Notes under the pieces: generated by a model
What the model saw: only the letters and a program-made list of their open reading frames with translations
Databases searched by the model: none
What the model was told of the DNA's origin: nothing
Made by a program: the position numbers and the translations under genes
Shown: one piece after another, positions 8,009-18,015 of the stretch
Numbering within the stretch: position 1 is the stretch's first letter
How the letters are laid out: the number at the start of each line of letters is the position of its first letter
Source: Acidobacteriota bacterium
Lineage (GTDB): Bacteria; Acidobacteriota; Vicinamibacteria; Vicinamibacterales; CAVVIG01
Direction: 5' to 3'
NCBI GenBank assembly: GCA_003222395.1
Contig: QHWB01000052.1
Coordinates: 310,001 to 374,000, forward strand
Length of the DNA stretch: 64,000 nucleotides

Positions 8009-11000
8009 TTAACAAATGAACAGCGGAAATTGTGCGGCGACGGTTGCTTCGAACGCCGGCACGCCGCGACGCCGCAGCCGGCCGGCAACGGCATCATGAG
8101 GCGTCAGAACGTTCTGGTACTGCGTATACGGCGACTCGAATTTCGCCATGCTGATCGAGTTCGCGTCCGAAGCATCGGCGACGTTCGAGACAACGTCGTG
8201 GCCGCTCGCGGCGGGCACGTCGGCGCTTGTCACCAATGCGGTTGGCTCGGTCACGTCGATCGTCACGCTCGCATCGGCGTTCGCGTAATTCGTGGTGTCG
8301 AACGGCATGAACGTAACGGAAAGCTTCCGACCGGCGCCGACTGGAAGAATCGTGCCGGACGGCGGATCGTAAACGAACGCTCCAGGCGCGTTCGCTGTCG
8401 CGTTCAACTGCGTTCCGTCGAGCGCCGTGCCGAACGTGATAGTCGCAGGCGCAGGCCAGGTAATGATCGGCGTCAGCTTCGCGACGATGAGATCGACGGT
8501 CGCGGCGCTCGGTGCATATACGTCGTCGCCGACGAATGTCGCGTACACCGCGTTCGGGTACGTCCCGGCGTTGATGCCGGCGAGGCTGGCGTCGCTCATC
8601 GTCGCTATGCCGAATGCATCCGTGATCGCCAGGCCGACTGCCGATCCGTTGATCGCGAAGCTCACCTCGCGTCCTGCGATTGGCGAACCGGCGGCAGTCA
8701 GCGTCGCGGACACCGAGGTCGTGCCGCCATAGAGTGGATTCGCTATCGAAACCGAGAGCTGAGTGGCTGTTCGCAGGCTGATCCGGAATACCGTTCCGTA
8801 ACCGAAGCCTCCGGTGTAGGCCGCGCCGTAGAGTTTCTTGTCGCGTGCCTCGATCAAGCCTCCGATTGGAAATGAGCCGTCGCTGTAGTTGAAAGTGTGG
8901 AGCGTTGTTATCGCGCCGCCGCCGTCGATGCGGTACACCGTGCCGACGCCGCTCGATCCGCCGGACGACGTCGAACCGTAGAACAAGCCATCGCTCGCCT
9001 GGATCAGCGGCGCGTACGGGTATGCGCCGTCACTGTACGCGAACATGTGCAGCGTCACAAAGTTGGACGACGCATCTATCCGATATATCGTGCCGACACC
9101 ACTGCTCCCGCCGTAGAGCGTCGTGCCGTAGAAAGATTCATCGCTCGCTTGAAGAAGTCTCGCGAGGTAAGGATTTGCGCCGTCGGTGTAGGCAAAGCCG
9201 TGGACAACGGTGACCGTGCCGGTGGCGTCGATGCGATAGACGGTTCCGTAGCCGTTCGGTCCGCCCAGATAAGTCGTGCCATAGAACAGGCCGTCGCGTG
9301 CCTGGATCAAGCCGGCGAACGGATACGCGCCGGTGGCATAATCGAACACGTGCAGCGTGGTCGTGTCACCGGTTGCGGGATCGACTCGATACACCGTCCC
9401 TACGAAATTTGCTCCGCCGTAGTACGTCGTCCCGTACAAGAATCCGTCAGTCGCGCGAATCACGCCTGAGTACGGGTACGCACCGTCGCCAAGGCTGAAC
9501 GAGTGCAGCGTCGTGACCGTGCCGGTGGCGTCCATGCGATAGACGGTGCCGTAGCCGCTCGAGCCGCCCTGAGACGTCGTGCCATAGAACAGTCCATCGC
9601 TCCCCTGAATGACACCGGTTGTTGGATATGCGCCATCGCCGGACGTGAACGCGTGCAGCGTCGTCACAGACCCATCGGCGTCCGTGCGATACACGGTTCC
9701 ATAACCAAAGCCTCCGGAGGAGGTGGTTCCGTAAAAGAAACCGTCGTTGGCTTGCATGAGGCCGCCGTAGGGATTCGCGCCATCGCTGTACGCAAAGGTG
9801 TGCAGCGATTCGAATGTTGGTGATGTCGGCGCGCCGGCGGGGCTCACGTCGATGAGGACGTGAGCAATGACCGACGCATAGATCGCCGAATCCGCTGGTA
9901 CGAACTGCACCGTCAGCACCTGTTGTGGACCGACGGGCAGAATCGTTCCTGCAGGTGGCGAATAGAAGAACGCGCCGGGCACATTCGCCGTCGCGTTCAA
10001 CTGCGTCGCATCGAGCGCCGTCCCGTAGACGATCGGCGATGGCGTCGGCCACGTGACCAACGGCGTCAGCTTCGCGATGACGAGATCGGTGGCCGCGCTG
10101 CTGGGTGAGTACGTGTCATCGCCGGCGAAAGTGGCCTGCACCGGGTAGGTGCCGGGACTGAGGCCGCTCAGGCTCACATCGGCGAGTCTTGCCACGCCGT
10201 TCGCATCTGTCGTTGTCGTTCCCGCGGACGAGCCGTTGATCGTGAAACTCACTTCGCGGCCGGCCAGCGGCGCCATGCCGGCTGTGAGCGTCGCCGACAA
10301 CGACGTCGTGCCGCCGTAGGAACCGCTCGCCGGCGAGACGAAGAGTTGAGTCGCGGCGCGGCGAAGCGTGATTCGAAAAACCGTGCCATATCCGACACCG
10401 CCGCCGTAAGTCGTGCCGTAAAAACCTTTGTCGAGGGCCTGGAGCAACCCGGCGAGTGGATTCGCTCCGTCAGAGTACGAGAAGGTGTGGAGCGTCGTCA
10501 GCACGCCGGCGCCATCGACCCGGTACACGGTGCCTGCGCCCGATGATCCACCGAGGTACGTCGTTCCGTAGAAGAAGCCATCATCAGCCTGGATCAGCGG
10601 AGCGTACGGGTACGCGCCATCGCCGTACGTGAACGTGTGCAGCGTTGCGAAATTCGACAACGCATCAATCCGAAACAGGGTGCCGACGCCAGACGCGCCG
10701 CCGTTGGGTGTCGTGCCGTAGAACGATCCGTCGCTCGCCTGTAGAAGGCGACCTATGTACGGATACCCGCCGTCGTTATAGGCGAAGCCATGCAGGACGG
10801 TGACCGTTCCGGTGGCGTCCATGCGATACACGGTTCCGTAGCCGCTGGGGCCGCCTTGATTGGTCGTGCCGTAAAACAACCCGTCCCTCGCCTGGATCAA
10901 TGTGGCGAAGGGATAGGCGCCATCGGCATAGTTGAAGGCGTGCAGCGTGGTTGTCTCACCTGTCGACGGATCGACTCGATAGACCGTGCCCAGGAAATTC

Positions 11001-14000
11001 GTTCCGCCGTAGTACGTCGTTCCGTACAGGAACCCGTCGGTCGCCTGAATCACGCTCGAGTACGGGTACGCGCCATCACTCAAACCAAAAGCGTGCAGCG
11101 TCGTGACCGTGCCAGTGGCGTCCATGCGATAGACGGTGCCGTAGCCGTACGCTCCGCCTTGATAGGTCGTGCCGTAAAACAGCCCTTCGCTGCCCTGGAT
11201 GACGCCCGCGATGGGATATCCACCGTCGCTGTACCCGAACGCGTGCAGCGTCGTCACCGATCCGGCGGAGTCGGTGCGAAACACCGTTCCATATCCAAAG
11301 CCTCCGGAGAGCGTGGTTCCGTAGAACGAACCGTCGTTCGCCTGCACGAGTCCGGCGTATGGATTCGCGCCGTCGGCGTACGTGAAGTTGTGCAGTGTTT
11401 CGAAGGACGGTTCGGTCGGACCTCCGGCGCGCGAAACGTCGATGAGCACGTGCGCGACGATCGACGCGTAGATTGTCGAATCGGCGGGCATGAACTGAAC
11501 GGTCAACACTTGTCCCGCGCCGACCGGGAGAATCGCGCCGGCGGGCGGCGAGTAGAAAAACACGCCGGGCACGTTCGCCGTGGCGTTCAACTGCGTCGCA
11601 TCGAGCGCCGTTCCGTACACGATTGAAGCGGGCGTCGGCCACGTGAGGAGCGGCGTCAGCTTTTCGACGATGAGATCGGCTGTTGCGCTGCTCGGCGCGT
11701 ACAACTCGTCGCCAACGAACGTTGCTACAACGGCGGCGGCGTACGTGCCGGGGCTGAGACCCATCAGGCTAACATCGGTGACCGTTGCTACGCCGTTCGC
11801 ACCTGTTGTTGCCGTTCCTACGGGCGAGCCATTCAGCGTGAAGCTCACGTCGCGTCCGGCGACAGCCGATGAGGCCGCCTTCAACGTCGCCGAGAGCGTC
11901 GCCGTGCCGCCATAGACGCCCGTCGCCCGCGTCACGACGAGCTGCGTGGCCGTGCGAAGCGCCACACGGAAGACGGTGCCGACGTTGTGCGCCCCGCCCT
12001 CCTGCGTCGCGCCATAGAGGAATCCATCCCGACCTTCTGTCACGCCTGCGTACGGCGTCGCGCCATCGGTCCACGCGAAGGCGTGTTCGGACGTCAGCGT
12101 GCCGTTCGCATCGATCCGATAAACGGTGCCGCGACCGCTCGCGCCACCGCCGGACGTCGTCCCGTAGAAGAACCCATCGCTTCGCTGGAACAGATTCGAG
12201 TACGGATACGCGCCGTCGGATCCGGTAAAGCTGTGGATCCATGTCGCCGTGCCCGAGGAATCGATTCGAAAGACGGTGCCGGACCCGCTGGATCCGCCGT
12301 ACGACGTCGTGCCGTACACGCCAAGGTCGGAGCCTTCGATCAAAGCGGCGTAGGGATACGCGCCGTCGTTCCAGGTGAACCCGTGTAGCGGCATGACGGC
12401 GCCGTTTCCGTCCATGCGATACACAGTGCCGTAGGTAGCCGTTCCGCCCTGAAGCGTCGTGCCGTAGAAGAAGCCGTCGGTCGCCTGCACGAGCCCTGCG
12501 TATGGATACGCGCCGTCGATGTTGGTGAACGCGTGCAGCGTCGTCGCGTTGCCTATCGGATCCATGCGGAACACCGTGCCGTATCCGGTGAATCCGCCTT
12601 CCGACGTCGTGCCGTAGAAGAAGCCGTCGCGACCCTGGACGAGACCGGCGTACGGATACGCGCCATCGCTGCCCACGAATTCGTGCAGCACGGTGAAGTT
12701 GCCGCCCTCATCGAGACGGAACACGGTGCCGTTGCCGCTCGGACCCCCGAACGCGGTCGTCCCGTAGAGGAAGCCATCGTCGGCTTGGATCAGCCTCGCG
12801 TACGGATACGCGCCGTCGGTCGCGGTGAACGCGTGGAGCGTCGTCAAGGAACCCCGGCCGTCGGTTCGATAGACCGTGCCGTATCCATTCACGCCGCCAT
12901 ACGCCGTGGTGCCGTAGAAGAAGCCGTCGTTTGCCTGTGTCACACCGGCGTACGGAGTCGCGCCATCGGCGCCGGCGAAATCGTGGACTTGATTCAGCGT
13001 CGGACGAGTCTCGGCTGCGCTCGTCACGTCGATCGGACGGCGATCGATCAATGTCGCGTAGTTCGTCGCGTCGGATGGCGTGAACGTCAGCGAGATGATC
13101 TGTTGTGAGCCGACGGGCAGAATCGTCCCGGCAGGCGGCGCATAGGTGAATGCGCCCGGAACGTCAGCGGTCGCGTTCAACTGGGTCGCATCGAGCGCGG
13201 TGCCGTGGACTATTGGCGCTGGATACGGCCAGAAGATCGCAGGCGTCCGCTTGAGCACCACCAGATCGGCGGCGGCGCTGCTCGGCAGATACGACGCGTC
13301 GCCACCGAAGCTCGCGACGATGGCACCTGGATACGTTCCAGCGTTGACGCCGGCGAACGACACATTGAAGAGAAACGCGAATCCATTTGCATCAACGGCT
13401 GCCGTACCGACCGGCTGTCCATTCACCGCAAAGCTCACGGTGCGGCCGGACAACGGCACGCCCAATGACGTCAGCGTCGCCACGAGGTTCGTGGCGCTGC
13501 CGAACTGAACGCTGACCGGATAAACGAAGATCTGCGAGCCCGCGACGAGCGGACGCGGCGCCTGCAGCGTGACGCGAAAGACAGTGCCCGCGTTCTGAGG
13601 TCCGCCCGATTGGGCGGTGCCGTAGAGATAGCCGTCGCTGCTCTGGAGGAGCGCCGCGTACGGACTAGCGCCGTCGCTGCGCGCGAACGCGTGAAGCGTC
13701 GTCACGGTGCCGGAAGCGTCCATTCGGTACACCGTGCCCGCTAAGCTCGCGCCGCCGCCGGACGTGGTGCCGTAGAAGAATCCGTCGCTCGCCTGAATCA
13801 GCGGTGCGTACGGATTCGGGCCATCGGAATTCGTGAAGACATGCAAGGTCGTCAGCGCACCGGTGTTGTCCATGCGATAGACGGTTCCTGCACCACTCGA
13901 ACCGCCGATGAACGTCGTTCCGTAGAACTGACCGTCGCTGGCCTGGATGACGCCCGTGTACGGATAGGCACCGTCGCCATACGAGAAGCCATGCAGCGTC

Positions 14001-16180
14001 GTCACAGTTCCGCTCGAATCCATACGAAACACGGTCCCGTAGCCGCCCGGCCCGCTCGTCTGTGTCGTGCCATAAAACGAGCCGTCGCTCGCCTCGATGA
14101 GTCGACCCAACAGAAATGCACCATCGCCGAAGCTGAACCCGTGCAGAGTGGTGACGGTGCCGGCGTTATCCATGCGATACACAGTTCCGACGCCGGACGG
14201 TCCACCTTGATAGGTGGTGCCATAGAAGAATCCGTCGGATGCTTGAATCAGGCTCGCGTATGGATACGCCCCATCGATGTACGAGAACTGGTGCAGCGTC
14301 GTTACCGTGCCGGCCGAGTCCATTCGATAGACGGTGCCTGCGCCAGACAATCCACCGGACACCGTCGTGCCGTAAAAGAAGCCATCGCTCGCGAGAAGCA
14401 GCGATGCAAACGGGTTCGCGCCGTCGCCGTAGTTGAAGGAATGCAGCGTCGTCAGCGAGCCGGCCGCGTCGATCCGATAGATGCTGCCGTAACCGATCGA
14501 GCCGCCCTGATAGGCCGTTCCGTAGAAGAACTTGTCGTTCCCCTGAACGAGGGCTGTGTATGGACTGTAACCCTCGGAGAACGTAAACGCGTGCATCAAC
14601 TGAAACGGCGGCTGCGCGGGAGGACCGACTGTGGTGACATCGATCGTGACGGAGGCCGTCGCAGTCGTGTAGTTCGTCGAATCGTCCGGCACGAAGAACG
14701 CCGACAGCGGATGCGCCGCTCCGAGCGGCAGGATCGTTCCCGCCGGCGGCGAATAAAAGAAGGTGCCGGACACGTTCGCCGTGGCGTTCAGTTGCGCCAC
14801 GCCGAGCGACGTTCCAAACAAGATCGCCGCCGGCCTCGGCCACGCGATCGCCGGCGTCGCTTTCGAGACGTTGATGAGGACGCTCGCGCTCGTCTCGGTG
14901 AACGTCTGCAGGTCGTCAGGCGTGAACGTGACCGACAGCGTCTGACCGTCGCCCGCTCGCAACACCGTTCCCTCTGGCGACGAGTACGTAAACGTTCCCG
15001 GCACGTCCGCCGTTGCATTCAGCTGTGTCGCGCCGAGCGCGGTGCCGTAGACGATGTCTGCCGGAGTTGGCCATGTGATCGTCGGCGTCGCTGCGGCCGA
15101 TAACTGCCACAGCGACGCGTGGGTTTCGCCCGACGCCGTGCTGCTGCTGCCAACGACCGTGCCTTGGTTGTTGACACCGAACGCCGCGCTGAACGTTCCT
15201 TCGACGGTGCCGAGATCGATCATTCCGTTCGCCTGCGTCCACGCGAACGCATGAGTCGCGGCATCGTTCGCGGTGTAGCTGTAACCCACGACCGTCGCAT
15301 GGTCGTTGATCCCGCTGGCGAAGCTCAAACTTCCGCCAAGCGTGCCGAGATCGATGAACCCAGCATCGCCCGTCCATGCGAACGCGTGGCTCGGAGCACC
15401 AATGATGCCGACAACCATTCCGTTGTTATTGACGGCGCTCGCGTAGCGGGAGCTTGCGCCTAGAAGATCAACGTCGATCATACCGCCGTGTTGAGTCCAC
15501 ACGAACGTATGCGTGCTGACGTCGCCGGCTAGCGTGCTACCCCCGACGACCATCGCATCGTTGTTCACGTCGTCGGCATTGCTGGTCCTTCCGCCGAGAG
15601 TGCCGAGGTCGACCATGCCGCCTTGTTCGGTCCACGTGAAGGCATGCCTGGCGATGTCGCCTGGCAACGAACTCGTCCCGACTACGGTTCCGCTGTCGTT
15701 GACACCGAGGGCAAAGCTCGCACTTCCACCCAAAGTACCGATGTCGATCATCCCGGCGCTTCGGGTCCACACGAACGCATGTGTCGTCGTGTCTCCCGGC
15801 AACGAACTGAAGCCGACGACCATTCCGCTGCCGTTGATCGCACGCGCGGCGCTCTGATTTCCGCCAAGCGTGCCGATGTCGACCATCCCTCCGGCTCGCG
15901 TCCACACGAAAGCGTGGCCCGCGATATTTCCGGGCAGTTCGCTCATGCCCACGACGGTTCCGCTGTTGTTGACATCATTCGCCTGCGAGAATGTGCCGCC
16001 CAGCGTTCCGAGATCTGCTGGTGAAGGCGGCGACGTCGTCGCAGGAGCCGCCGTGGGACTCTCCGCCAACATCAAAAGCATCGGAACGAAGAGTGCCGCT
16101 TTCGCGAGCAGTGAAACGGCCGCTCTTCCCGTGAACGGCGTGAGGGTGACGCACGCGGACGTGTGAGATCGACTCGTCAT
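8009..16180 (-). CDS. giant secreted repeat protein: 7 HAF units + 4 x 7 GloVer-type units with Ig-like linkers
   Basis: A 2723-residue exported protein. The start ATG at 16180 follows GAGG by eight bases and gives a signal peptide (hydrophobic LLAKAALFVPMLLMLAE). Order by nucleotide: seven HAF-type repeats (each DLGTLGG...VNNSGTVVG...HAFVWT, 15100-16020); Ig-like domains (14640-15090); then four blocks of seven GloVer-type repeats (SDGAYPYAGLIQ...DGFFYGTT..GG...GTVYRMD..G..TTLH) at 13570-14625, 11965-13005, 10370-11410 and 8785-9815, each followed by Ig-like domains (MBG/Big_3 type, WPTPA..YGTALDATQLNA). Each seven-unit group probably folds as one seven-bladed propeller, giving five propellers. 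The last 80 residues show no sorting signal that I recognise. HAF and GloVer (TIGR03803) repeats are known extracellular repeat families of unknown role; adhesion or polysaccharide binding is inference. Isolated: no partner gene on either side within the same operon. Confidence 0.9.
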   Translation of the reverse strand: MTSRSHTSACVTLTPFTGRAAVSLLAKAALFVPMLLMLAESPTAAPATTSPPSPADLGTLGGTFSQANDVNNSGTVVGMSELPGNIAGHAFVWTRAGGMVDIGTLGGNQSAARAINGSGMVVGFSSLPGDTTTHAFVWTRSAGMIDIGTLGGSASFALGVNDSGTVVGTSSLPGDIARHAFTWTEQGGMVDLGTLGGRTSNADDVNNDAMVVGGSTLAGDVSTHTFVWTQHGGMIDVDLLGASSRYASAVNNNGMVVGIIGAPSHAFAWTGDAGFIDLGTLGGSLSFASGINDHATVVGYSYTANDAATHAFAWTQANGMIDLGTVEGTFSAAFGVNNQGTVVGSSSTASGETHASLWQLSAAATPTITWPTPADIVYGTALGATQLNATADVPGTFTYSSPEGTVLRAGDGQTLSVTFTPDDLQTFTETSASVLINVSKATPAIAWPRPAAILFGTSLGVAQLNATANVSGTFFYSPPAGTILPLGAAHPLSAFFVPDDSTNYTTATASVTIDVTTVGPPAQPPFQLMHAFTFSEGYSPYTALVQGNDKFFYGTAYQGGSIGYGSIYRIDAAGSLTTLHSFNYGDGANPFASLLLASDGFFYGTTVSGGLSGAGTVYRMDSAGTVTTLHQFSYIDGAYPYASLIQASDGFFYGTTYQGGPSGVGTVYRMDNAGTVTTLHGFSFGDGAFLLGRLIEASDGSFYGTTQTSGPGGYGTVFRMDSSGTVTTLHGFSYGDGAYPYTGVIQASDGQFYGTTFIGGSSGAGTVYRMDNTGALTTLHVFTNSDGPNPYAPLIQASDGFFYGTTSGGGASLAGTVYRMDASGTVTTLHAFARSDGASPYAALLQSSDGYLYGTAQSGGPQNAGTVFRVTLQAPRPLVAGSQIFVYPVSVQFGSATNLVATLTSLGVPLSGRTVSFAVNGQPVGTAAVDANGFAFLFNVSFAGVNAGTYPGAIVASFGGDASYLPSSAAADLVVLKRTPAIFWPYPAPIVHGTALDATQLNATADVPGAFTYAPPAGTILPVGSQQIISLTFTPSDATNYATLIDRRPIDVTSAAETRPTLNQVHDFAGADGATPYAGVTQANDGFFYGTTAYGGVNGYGTVYRTDGRGSLTTLHAFTATDGAYPYARLIQADDGFLYGTTAFGGPSGNGTVFRLDEGGNFTVLHEFVGSDGAYPYAGLVQGRDGFFYGTTSEGGFTGYGTVFRMDPIGNATTLHAFTNIDGAYPYAGLVQATDGFFYGTTLQGGTATYGTVYRMDGNGAVMPLHGFTWNDGAYPYAALIEGSDLGVYGTTSYGGSSGSGTVFRIDSSGTATWIHSFTGSDGAYPYSNLFQRSDGFFYGTTSGGGASGRGTVYRIDANGTLTSEHAFAWTDGATPYAGVTEGRDGFLYGATQEGGAHNVGTVFRVALRTATQLVVTRATGVYGGTATLSATLKAASSAVAGRDVSFTLNGSPVGTATTGANGVATVTDVSLMGLSPGTYAAAVVATFVGDELYAPSSATADLIVEKLTPLLTWPTPASIVYGTALDATQLNATANVPGVFFYSPPAGAILPVGAGQVLTVQFMPADSTIYASIVAHVLIDVSRAGGPTEPSFETLHNFTYADGANPYAGLVQANDGSFYGTTLSGGFGYGTVFRTDSAGSVTTLHAFGYSDGGYPIAGVIQGSEGLFYGTTYQGGAYGYGTVYRMDATGTVTTLHAFGLSDGAYPYSSVIQATDGFLYGTTYYGGTNFLGTVYRVDPSTGETTTLHAFNYADGAYPFATLIQARDGLFYGTTNQGGPSGYGTVYRMDATGTVTVLHGFAYNDGGYPYIGRLLQASDGSFYGTTPNGGASGVGTLFRIDALSNFATLHTFTYGDGAYPYAPLIQADDGFFYGTTYLGGSSGAGTVYRVDGAGVLTTLHTFSYSDGANPLAGLLQALDKGFYGTTYGGGVGYGTVFRITLRRAATQLFVSPASGSYGGTTSLSATLTAGMAPLAGREVSFTINGSSAGTTTTDANGVARLADVSLSGLSPGTYPVQATFAGDDTYSPSSAATDLVIAKLTPLVTWPTPSPIVYGTALDATQLNATANVPGAFFYSPPAGTILPVGPQQVLTVQFVPADSAIYASVIAHVLIDVSPAGAPTSPTFESLHTFAYSDGANPYGGLMQANDGFFYGTTSSGGFGYGTVYRTDADGSVTTLHAFTSGDGAYPTTGVIQGSDGLFYGTTSQGGSSGYGTVYRMDATGTVTTLHSFSLGDGAYPYSGVIRATDGFLYGTTYYGGANFVGTVYRVDPATGDTTTLHVFDYATGAYPFAGLIQARDGLFYGTTYLGGPNGYGTVYRIDATGTVTVVHGFAYTDGANPYLARLLQASDESFYGTTLYGGSSGVGTIYRIDASSNFVTLHMFAYSDGAYPYAPLIQASDGLFYGSTSSGGSSGVGTVYRIDGGGAITTLHTFNYSDGSFPIGGLIEARDKKLYGAAYTGGFGYGTVFRISLRTATQLSVSIANPLYGGTTSVSATLTAAGSPIAGREVSFAINGSAVGLAITDAFGIATMSDASLAGINAGTYPNAVYATFVGDDVYAPSAATVDLIVAKLTPIITWPAPATITFGTALDGTQLNATANAPGAFVYDPPSGTILPVGAGRKLSVTFMPFDTTNYANADASVTIDVTEPTALVTSADVPAASGHDVVSNVADASDANSISMAKFESPYTQYQNVLTPHDAVAGRLRRRGVPAFEATVAAQFPLFIC
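8250..14625 (-). repeat. four higher-order repeat units of about 1.6 kb inside the giant gene
   Basis: The unit 'seven propeller repeats plus Ig-like pair' recurs four times. The corresponding first-blade positions lie near 14583, 12977, 11381 and 9789, giving a spacing of 1.59-1.61 kb. Units 3 and 4 are closest: the same blade order recurs, including the unusual blade ending GTVYRVDPxTGxTTTLH at the same position in both. This indicates growth by duplication of whole propeller modules rather than single blades. Confidence 0.85.
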
Positions 16181-16768
16181 CGCAGTACCTCGTCGAGGTG
16201 TTGATGTCAGCGAAATTGCGCCGCGAGATTCCGTTACCGGACGCCGCCAGGGCACGCCGACGTGGACGCGAGAGCGGGAGCCTTTGGGAAACCTGTGGGG
16301 TGAGGATCAATGGGGACGAACCGCACTGATGATCAGCCGGCGGATTCTTCCACTCGCACAGGGCGAATAGCAATAGGCAATGAGCGCGATTTGCATGGAA
16401 TCGCGTCTGCTGTTCGACGACCGCGAATACAAGACCGTCAAGGAACGTCGGCGCAGCGAAAGAAGACGTCGCACGCGAGCACAGTCATGCGCGGTCAGGC
16501 ACCAAGGTGCTCGGTCACGAGCCAACGAACCGTCCACGGGACGCGGTTCGAACCGTCCGTCTACGGCGAAGAGGACGCGATCGAAATCGGCAAAGGCGAT
16601 CTCCGTTTTCGAATAATCCGTAATCGTATTATCTACGCCGGAGCACGCCATGCGGCAGCGGACCGTGAAGTCGCGCCGCTCCGTGTGCTAGAGTTCGCTC
16701 GATTTCCGGTGGCCGGCCATCGAATGCGGCCCGGGAACACGCCGCGCCGGCCTCAACGAGGAGCAACC
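16181..16768. other. 588-base divergent intergenic region
   Basis: This stretch separates the giant minus-strand gene from the plus-strand DUF6152/DUF6644 operon and must carry promoters for both. Open frames exist on both strands (for example 16380-16616 plus and 16307-16651 minus) but their products are Arg/Ser-rich with no recognisable fold or ribosome site, so I do not call them genes. A locally AT-rich patch at 16610-16640 is the best candidate region for the rightward promoter. Length and divergence suggest a regulated region. Confidence 0.5.
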
Positions 16769-17587
16769 ATGAGAAGCACAAGCCTGCGGTCACCTCGCAG
16801 ACGATATGTCGGGCTCGTGTGGGGCGCGGTTTTGCTGATGGCTTCGAGCGGACACGCGCTGCACGTATTGAAGGCGCAGTCGGCGCCGACCTCCGCCGCG
16901 ATCCCCGATCTCGCCGGCGTCTGGGACGGGACGCGTCGCGCGCATCCGACCAACAGTCCGACGGTCCCCTGGGCTCGGACCGTGGCCGAGGGGACGATCC
17001 TTCCCGACGGCACGCCGGCCGGCAAGGACTACGTCTCGAATTTTCCGGTCCTGAACGAGAGAGCCCTGGCTTTCCAGAAGATATTCGATGAGCCGCTCTC
17101 GCCGAAGTACGATTGCCAGCCGTCCACGCCGCCGGCTCTCGAGTACGATCCGTTCTACATGGAGCTCGTGCAGTGGCCGGATCGGGTCCTGTTCCGCTAC
17201 GAGAAAGACGATCAGCTTCGCACGGTGTGGCTCGACGGACGACAGCCGACGTCCCGCGATTACGGGATTCAGGGATTCTCGGTGGGCCACTACGAAGCGA
17301 ACGCCCTGCTGGTGGAAACGACTCATTACGTGTTCGACGTCACCGGATTCGACGACTACAACGGCATTCCATCGTCGCAGCAGAAGAAGGTGACGGAGCG
17401 GTACTGGCGCGACGGCGAGCAGTTGAAGGCGACGGTCACCGTCGAAGATCCGATGTTCCTGAGGAAGCCGGCTTCGTACACGATGCGCTATCTGCCGGCG
17501 CCGAAGGGGTACAAGCTGAAAGCGTTCGATTGCGATCCGGAAGCGGCGCGACTGTCGGTGCAGTTCATTCCGCCGAGGTACAAGTAA
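16769..17587 (+). CDS. secreted protein of unknown function (DLxGVWxG type)
   Basis: A 272-residue protein with a signal peptide (hydrophobic VGLVWGAVLLMASS near residues 14-28). After cleavage it begins IPDLAGVWDGTRRAHP and carries RVLFRYEKDDQLRTVWLDGR, FSVGHYEANALLVETTH and a C-terminal beta-rich segment. The same skeleton (DLSGxW, a VxxDGR turn, GYSVGxWxGDTLVVE) occurs in the protein at 19105-20166, so the two are distant paralogues of a family common in Acidobacteriota; function is unknown. Start ATG 16769 follows GAGGAG by six bases; in-frame sequence upstream to 16310 lacks coding character. First gene of the run DUF6152, DUF6644, DUF6644. Confidence 0.75.
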   Translation: MRSTSLRSPRRRYVGLVWGAVLLMASSGHALHVLKAQSAPTSAAIPDLAGVWDGTRRAHPTNSPTVPWARTVAEGTILPDGTPAGKDYVSNFPVLNERALAFQKIFDEPLSPKYDCQPSTPPALEYDPFYMELVQWPDRVLFRYEKDDQLRTVWLDGRQPTSRDYGIQGFSVGHYEANALLVETTHYVFDVTGFDDYNGIPSSQQKKVTERYWRDGEQLKATVTVEDPMFLRKPASYTMRYLPAPKGYKLKAFDCDPEAARLSVQFIPPRYK

Positions 17588-17607
17588 GACAACGGGAGGG
17601 GTTCCTC

Positions 17608-18012
17608 ATGACAGTCGGACTGCGGATTTCAATGGCATCGATGCTGGCCGTGGGATTCCTGCTGATCGTGACGCCCGTCGTGGCCCATCATTCGGCCGCC
17701 GCGGCGTACGACGAGACCAAGCGCGTGGAGGCGCAGGGCACCATCACGAAAATCCTCGTGAGGAATCCGCATTCGTGGGTGTTCCTCGAATCGGCCGACG
17801 ACAAGGGCCAGAAGATCGAATGGCAGATCGAAATGGGCGGCGTGCCGTCGATGGCATGGGCGAAGGACGGGCTCCCGATTGGAATGGTCGTCAAGGTCGC
17901 GGGACATCCGTCTCGAGCCGAGGGTTCGCACGGCATCACCGGCGCGACGTTCACCAAGACGGACGGGACTCCGATAGGACCTCGCGGCGGGCGTGAATAC
18001 ACGCCGCAATAG
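17608..18012 (+). CDS. DUF6152 family exported protein
   Basis: A 134-residue protein with a signal peptide ending VVAHHS, then AAYDETKRVEAQGTIT, VRNPHSWVFLE and WQIEMGGVPSMAWAKDG. The conserved 'AHHS', 'NPHSW' and 'GxP..MxW..DGLxxG' pieces are the hallmarks of DUF6152, a small periplasmic beta-barrel (OB-like) family of unknown function. It starts 20 bases after the upstream stop behind GGGAGGGG. The next gene begins three bases after its TAG stop, so it belongs in the operon with the DUF6644 proteins. A second DUF6152 protein lies at 49162-49608. Confidence 0.82.
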   Translation: MTVGLRISMASMLAVGFLLIVTPVVAHHSAAAAYDETKRVEAQGTITKILVRNPHSWVFLESADDKGQKIEWQIEMGGVPSMAWAKDGLPIGMVVKVAGHPSRAEGSHGITGATFTKTDGTPIGPRGGREYTPQ

Positions 18013-18015
18013 CGA

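Noticed and set aside
8785-14625. Regular DNA periodicity suggesting a CRISPR or minisatellite
   Set aside because: The period of about 150 bases matches 50-residue protein repeats in one open frame; units vary at third positions and there are no spacers.
16310-16768. N-terminal extension of the secreted protein at 16769
   Set aside because: The extra 153 residues are Arg/Ser/Thr-rich without a fold, and a signal peptide with a good ribosome site begins at 16769.
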